The position numbers and the translations under genes were made by a program. Shown here piece after piece: positions 59,952-64,000 of a stretch of 64,000 nucleotides of DNA. The stretch comes from Saccharothrix ecbatanensis (GTDB lineage: Bacteria; Actinomycetota; Actinomycetes; Mycobacteriales; Pseudonocardiaceae): NCBI RefSeq assembly GCF_014205015.1, contig NZ_JACHMO010000001.1, forward strand, positions 2,604,001-2,668,000, in the 5' to 3' direction. The first letter of the stretch is position 1, and each line of letters starts with the position of its first letter. The notes below the pieces were generated by a model that searched no databases, was not told the origin of the DNA, and saw only the letters and a program-made list of their open reading frames with translations.

Positions 59952-60896
59952 TCACTTGTCGTCGATACGCCCGATCGGGTCGGTGGTCTCCGCGAGTTCG
60001 GCCTGCACCTGCTTCCACGCGATGTCGTCGATCCCGAGAGCGCTGCGGAGGTAGGCCCAGCAAGCCCACCGGATCAACGCGACGCGCTCGGGGCTCTCGT
60101 CGGTGGTGTCCGTGGCGTTGTAGGCGTGGATCCCGCCGAGCAGGTGCTCGCCCCCGAACAGGGTGAGCAGGCTGCGGGCGCCGGGGCTGTGCCGGTGCAC
60201 GTCGGTGAACCAGTCGGGGCCACGAGTGGAGAGCGCGGACTGGTCGTGGTCGCCCGCGACCACGAGGGTCGGTGTGGTCAGGCGGTCGAAGTCGGGGCTC
60301 ATGAAGGAGAAGTTCTCCTTGGCGAACGGCGTCAGGTCGTCGCCGCCGAGGCCCGTCGTCGCCAGGAGCACACCGGCTTTCACGCGGGCATCGGTCTTGT
60401 CGGGTCCCGGCTGTCCGTCCGCGCCGACGACGCGTGCGCCGAGAAGCATGCCGGCGGTCTGCCCACCCCAGGAGTGTCCCGCGACGGCGATGCGGTCCCG
60501 GTCGACGCGGTCACCGAGCCCCGGGACTTCGGCGAGGATGTGGTCGAGTTCGTCGAGCACATGTCCGACGTCCTGCACCCGGATGCGCCAGATGTCCGCG
60601 TACCGGGGGTCGGCGGGGGTGATGCCGAGGGTGCGCGAGTCGAGGAACGTGGGCTGGATGACGACGAAGCCGTTGCCCGCCCAGAAATCGACCAGCGGGT
60701 CGTAGGAGGACATCGACTTGCCGAAGCCGTGGGCGAGGACGAGGACCGGGAGACCGGCGCCGGAAGCCGGGGCCGACACGCGCACCTGTAGGTCGTCGCC
60801 ACGTTCCGGCGCGGGCAGGACAACCGGCTTGACGCTGATGATCGGGGTGGTCATGGCCGGGACGGCGCTCGGCGTGGCCGTGACGGGTGCGGGCAT
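59952..60896 (-). CDS. Alpha/beta hydrolase (chlorophyllase/dienelactone hydrolase-like)
   Basis: A ~314-residue hydrolase. The oxyanion segment is LPVLVLAHGFGKSMSSY, the elbow AVAGHSWGGQTAG with the catalytic serine, and an Asp in VVAGDHDQSAL plus the His in FGGEHLLGGI complete the triad. The fold resembles cutinase/chlorophyllase-type esterases. It has no clear signal peptide. It is divergent from a TetR gene with two direct repeats between them, so it is the likely target of that regulator. Confidence 0.85.
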   Translation of the reverse strand: MPAPVTATPSAVPAMTTPIISVKPVVLPAPERGDDLQVRVSAPASGAGLPVLVLAHGFGKSMSSYDPLVDFWAGNGFVVIQPTFLDSRTLGITPADPRYADIWRIRVQDVGHVLDELDHILAEVPGLGDRVDRDRIAVAGHSWGGQTAGMLLGARVVGADGQPGPDKTDARVKAGVLLATTGLGGDDLTPFAKENFSFMSPDFDRLTTPTLVVAGDHDQSALSTRGPDWFTDVHRHSPGARSLLTLFGGEHLLGGIHAYNATDTTDESPERVALIRWACWAYLRSALGIDDIAWKQVQAELAETTDPIGRIDDK

Positions 60897-60977
60897 GTGT
60901 GGCTTCCTCACAGTGCTTGTGGGCGTTGTGTCGGCGCGGGCTGTCGAGCGAGTGGACAACCGGATAGGCTCGTAACC

Positions 60978-61011
60978 GGAGCGTTGTTCCAAATATACGG
61001 AGCAGTGTTCC
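60978..61011. promoter_or_regulatory. Two direct repeats, probable TetR operators
   Basis: GGAGCGTTGTTCC (60978-60990) and GGAGCAGTGTTCC (60999-61011), 21 bp apart (two helical turns). Each is itself an imperfect palindrome (GGAgc...gTTCC). They lie in the gap between the hydrolase and the TetR gene. Confidence 0.6.
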
Positions 61012-61045
61012 GTTTGGCAAGCGCGGTCGTGGAAGGAGTGCAGTC

Positions 61046-61657
61046 GTGGGAGAGGAGCGCCGCGTGGGCGCAGGAGACGAGCCGTTGTCGAGGACCGCGA
61101 ACCCGACCAAACGCGCGGACGCCCGGCGGAACGAGAAGGCGCTGCTCGATGCCGCGGCATCGGTGTTCGTCACCGACGGGGTGGACGCGCCGGTTCGCCG
61201 GATCGCCGCCGAGGCGGGCGTCGGCATGGGGACCATCTACCGGCACTTCCCCACCCGCGCCGACCTCGTCGTGGCCGTCTACCGGCACCAGGTCGACGCC
61301 TGCGCCGAAGCCGGACCCGCCCTGCTCGCGACAGCAGCGTCACCGTTCGTCGCGATGACTCGATGGGTGAACCTCTTCGCGGACTTCCTGGTGACCAAAC
61401 ACGGGCTCGCCGCCGCGATGCGCGACGACCACGACGGCTTCACCGCCCTGCACGCGCTGTTCCTCGATCGCCTGGTGCCGGTGCTGGCCGACATCCTCGC
61501 CGCGGCCCGCGACGCGGGCGAAGTCAAGGCTGACCTCACCGCCTACCAACTGCTTCGCGCGATCGGCGACGTCTGCGCGGGCGCCGAACGGGTCGATCCC
61601 GCATACGACGCGCGTCTGACCGTTCAGCTGCTGCTCGACGGATGCCGACAGCGGTAG
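61046..61657 (+). CDS. TetR-family regulator
   Basis: A 203-residue TetR protein: helix-turn-helix APVRRIAAEAGVGMGTIYRHFPTRADLVVAVYRHQV (landmark, residues ~48-83) and a helical ligand domain. GGAAGGAG is 7 nt upstream of the GTG at 61046. It diverges from the alpha/beta hydrolase, and paired direct repeats between the two are probable operators, so autoregulation and control of the hydrolase are likely. Confidence 0.9.
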   Translation: MGEERRVGAGDEPLSRTANPTKRADARRNEKALLDAAASVFVTDGVDAPVRRIAAEAGVGMGTIYRHFPTRADLVVAVYRHQVDACAEAGPALLATAASPFVAMTRWVNLFADFLVTKHGLAAAMRDDHDGFTALHALFLDRLVPVLADILAAARDAGEVKADLTAYQLLRAIGDVCAGAERVDPAYDARLTVQLLLDGCRQR

Positions 61658-61899
61658 TTCCGTTGGCGCACAAGGAACTCAAGACGCTGCACAGCGGCGC
61701 GTGACGGCCCTCCGACCAAACCCGGCACGCCGTCATGACGCTGTGTGACACCACCCACTTGCCGTCGCGTTGACACGACGGTCACGTGAATGGCGGGTAA
61801 AGTCGCACGTCGGCGGTTTCGTGGTTGCGATCGCCGAGGCTGCTTGGCCGGTCCCCGCCGGGTGCGGAGCAGCGATCCGACCCTTCGGAGGACTACACA

Positions 61900-61932
61900 G
61901 TGCGTTCGCGTCCCATCGGTGCCCGCCGGTGA
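61900..61932 (+). other. Ten-codon leader ORF coupled to the peptide synthetase
   Basis: GGAGGA at 61887-61892 stands 7 nt before GTG 61900, which opens MRSRPIGARR. The stop overlaps the GTG of the synthetase (GTGA, 61929-61932), while the synthetase start has no ribosome site of its own. The leader therefore appears to deliver ribosomes to the synthetase. The 240-bp gap before it (61658-61899) contains TTGACA at 61770 and TAAAGT at 61798 but with a 22-bp spacing, and no gene. Confidence 0.6.
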
Positions 61933-64000
61933 CCATCGCCCCCGACACCGCCTTCCCCACGCTGATCGACGCGCCGGCGCTGTTCCGCGCCGGGGCCGCC
62001 GCGCCCGAGCGCACCCTGCTCGACGTCCTGGCCGACACGGCCCGCCGGCACCCCCACTCCCCCGCGCTGGACGACGGCGTCACTTCGCTGACCTACCGCG
62101 CGCTCCTGGACGAGGTCGACGCGCGGAGCCAGGTGTTGACCTCGTCCGGCGTGGGTGTCGGCGACCGGGTCGGCATCCGCGTCCCGTCCGGCACGGTCGA
62201 CCTGTACCTGGCGGTGCTGTCCGTTCTCGCGGCCGGTGCGGCGTACGTGCCGGTGGACGCCGACGATCCCGACGAGCGCGCCGAACTCGTGTTCACCGAA
62301 GCGGGTGTGTGCGCCGTCGTCGGCGAAACGCTGGAGATGCGCGGCACTCCGATGGGTCTGCTGGGCACGCCGAGCCCGGACGACGACGCGTGGATCATCT
62401 TCACCTCCGGTTCGACCGGCAAGCCCAAGGGCGTCGCCGTCTCGCACCGGTCCGCCGCCGCGTTCGTGGACGCCGAGGCCCGCCTGTTCCTGCCGGACGA
62501 CCCGATCGGCCCGGACGACCGCGTGCTCGCCGGCCTGTCGGTGGCGTTCGACGCCTCGTGCGAGGAGATGTGGCTCGCCTGGCGCAACGGCGCGTGCCTG
62601 GTGCCCGCGCCCCGGGCGTTGGTGCGCACCGGTTTCGACCTCGGCCCGTGGTTGGTCGAGCGCGAGGTGACGGTGGTGTCCACGGTGCCGACGCTGGCCG
62701 CGCTGTGGCCGGTGGACGCGCTGGACGACGTCCGGCTGCTGATCTTCGGCGGTGAGGCGTGCCCGCCCGAACTGGCCGAGCGGCTCGCCGTCGACGGCCG
62801 CGAGGTGTGGAACACGTACGGCCCGACCGAGGCCACCGTGGTGGCGTGCGCGGCACGGCTGACCGGTGACGGTCCCGTGCGCATCGGCCTGCCGCTGGAC
62901 GGCTGGGAGCTGGCCGTGGTCGACGCCACGGGCGCGCCGGTGCCGATGGGCGGTTCCGGTGAGCTGGTGATCGGCGGCGTCGGCCTGGCCCGCTACCTCG
63001 ACCCGGCCAAGGACGCGGAGAAGTTCGCGCCGCTGCCCGGGTTGGCCTCGTACGGGCCGGGCTGGGACCGCGCCTACCGCAGCGGTGACCTGGTCCGCGC
63101 CGAACCCGAGGGCCTGCTGTTCCTCGGCCGCGCGGACGAGCAGGTCAAGCTCGGTGGACGGCGGATCGAGCTGGGCGAGGTGGACGCGGCGTTGCAGGCG
63201 CTGCCCACCGTCGCCGGCGCAGCCGCGGCCGTGCGCACCACCAAGGGCGGCAACCAGGTCCTGGTCGGGTACGTCGTCGCTGCCGAAGACTTCGACCACG
63301 CCGACGCGTTGGCCCGGCTGCGGACCGCCCTGCCCGCGGCGCTCGTGCCGCTGCTCGCCGTGGTGGACACCCTGCCCACGCGCACGTCCGGCAAGGTGGA
63401 CCGGGCCGCGCTGCCGTGGCCGCTGCCGTCCCTCGACGTCGGCGTGCCCGAGGACACCCTCACCGGCACCGAGGCGTGGCTGGCGGAGCAGTGGACGGAG
63501 CTGCTGGGCGCGCGGATCACCAGTCCAGACGCGGACTTCTTCGCCCACGGCGGCGGCAGCCTCGCCGCCGCGCAGCTCGTCTCCACGATCCGGACCCGCC
63601 ACTCCGGCGGTTCGGTCAACGACATCTACCAGCACCCCACGCTGCGGCAGCTGGCCGCGCGGCTGGACGAGCTGAGCGGCCACCGTGCCGCCACCCGCGA
63701 GGTCGTGCCGACGCCGCGGCGGACCGGCGTGATCCAGTCCCTGCTGCTGATCCCGCTCATGAGCCTCATCGGCTTGCGCTGGTCGGTCGCCCTGGCCGCG
63801 GTCGGCAACCTCATCGGCTTCACCACGCCGGTCTCGTGGTGGTGGATCGCCGCCGGGTGGCTGCTGTTCGTCAGCCCGCCCGGCAAGGTCGCCATCGCGG
63901 CGGGCGGCGCACGGCTGCTGCTGCGCGGTCTGCGTCCGGGCACGTACCCGCGTGGCGGCGGCGTGCACCTGCGGCTGTGGACCGCCGAACGGCTGGCCGA
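61929..64000 (+). CDS. Pls/PosA-family membrane non-ribosomal peptide synthetase (5' part)
   Basis: The first ~690 residues, open at the window end. An adenylation domain (~25-505) has IFTSGSTGKPKG (A3), SVAFDASCEEMW (A4, with the aspartate that anchors an amino-acid amino group), NTYGPTEATV (A5), YRSGDL (A7), GRADEQVKLGGRRIEL (A8) and RTSGKVDR (A10). A carrier domain follows with FFAHGGGSLAAAQLV (Ser). Then come membrane helices (TGVIQSLLLIPLMSLIGLRW, SWWWIAAGWLLFVS). This A-T-membrane order is that of epsilon-poly-lysine synthetase and its relatives, in which tandem acyltransferase-like domains polymerise the amino acid. Which amino acid is used is unknown. Confidence 0.88.
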   Translation, partial: MTIAPDTAFPTLIDAPALFRAGAAAPERTLLDVLADTARRHPHSPALDDGVTSLTYRALLDEVDARSQVLTSSGVGVGDRVGIRVPSGTVDLYLAVLSVLAAGAAYVPVDADDPDERAELVFTEAGVCAVVGETLEMRGTPMGLLGTPSPDDDAWIIFTSGSTGKPKGVAVSHRSAAAFVDAEARLFLPDDPIGPDDRVLAGLSVAFDASCEEMWLAWRNGACLVPAPRALVRTGFDLGPWLVEREVTVVSTVPTLAALWPVDALDDVRLLIFGGEACPPELAERLAVDGREVWNTYGPTEATVVACAARLTGDGPVRIGLPLDGWELAVVDATGAPVPMGGSGELVIGGVGLARYLDPAKDAEKFAPLPGLASYGPGWDRAYRSGDLVRAEPEGLLFLGRADEQVKLGGRRIELGEVDAALQALPTVAGAAAAVRTTKGGNQVLVGYVVAAEDFDHADALARLRTALPAALVPLLAVVDTLPTRTSGKVDRAALPWPLPSLDVGVPEDTLTGTEAWLAEQWTELLGARITSPDADFFAHGGGSLAAAQLVSTIRTRHSGGSVNDIYQHPTLRQLAARLDELSGHRAATREVVPTPRRTGVIQSLLLIPLMSLIGLRWSVALAAVGNLIGFTTPVSWWWIAAGWLLFVSPPGKVAIAAGGARLLLRGLRPGTYPRGGGVHLRLWTAERLA

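Overview
The window is very GC-rich DNA with GTG starts, overlapping stop/start codons (GTGA/ATGA), an rbpA gene with a disulfide-stress-type promoter, F420/LLM-type enzymes, SARP and NB-ARC regulators and several leaderless promoters. Together these point to a filamentous actinomycete. Pseudonocardiales (Saccharothrix/Lentzea/Actinosynnema-like) is my best guess; the genus is inference.

Region 1 (1-16.8 kb) is a biosynthetic gene cluster. A divergent flavin monooxygenase (cut by the window edge) faces one long, tightly coupled operon of 17 genes (739-16737) that ends in a strong hairpin plus T-tract terminator. The operon holds a minimal highly reducing type II polyketide/fatty-acid-like system: ketoreductase, ACP, FabZ-type dehydratase, a single-chain ketosynthase-chain length factor fusion, and a malonyl transferase. 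It also carries unusual accessories: a GcvT-like folate protein, a nitroreductase, an FAD oxidoreductase, two alpha/beta hydrolases, two AcpS-type phosphopantetheinyl transferases (one missing a metal ligand), a SnoaL-ABM-zinc-ribbon fusion, a NosD-like beta-helix protein and an ABC-2 exporter. No aromatase or cyclase of the classical aromatic type is present. I cannot name the product; a reduced or polyene acyl chain is the inference.

Region 2 (16.9-36.8 kb) is mixed and mostly housekeeping: a SARP/NB-ARC regulator, hydrolase, PPOX protein, UMF1 transporter, glycerophosphodiesterase, PAS-GGDEF-EAL protein, VOC protein, PadR/HAAS pair, thymidine kinase, thioredoxin-reductase-like enzyme with a divergent XRE-cupin regulator, Nudix hydrolase, then the core set rbpA - ppm1 - lnt and several small regulators.

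Region 3 (36.8-47.2 kb) is a lysine-degradation locus: kal, kamE, kamD, two mini-ORFs, an amidohydrolase and kdd in one minus-strand operon, and kamA about 3.3 kb away on the plus strand. A GH13 enzyme/LLM oxidoreductase pair and an FxsA-like protein lie between them. An 11-nt motif is shared by the kdd and kamA upstream regions. The cleavage enzyme kce is not in the window.

Region 4 (47.2-64 kb) has a P450 and a PfkB kinase preceded by the same upstream motif, a LacI regulator with likely operators near itself and near a secreted two-CBM alpha-amylase, an AlkZ-like protein, an NB-ARC-LuxR regulator, a second P450, a secreted beta-propeller-like protein, a hydrolase with divergent TetR regulator, and the first ~690 residues of a Pls/PosA-type membrane peptide synthetase preceded by a 10-codon coupled leader ORF. 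No tRNA, rRNA, insertion sequence or CRISPR array was seen.
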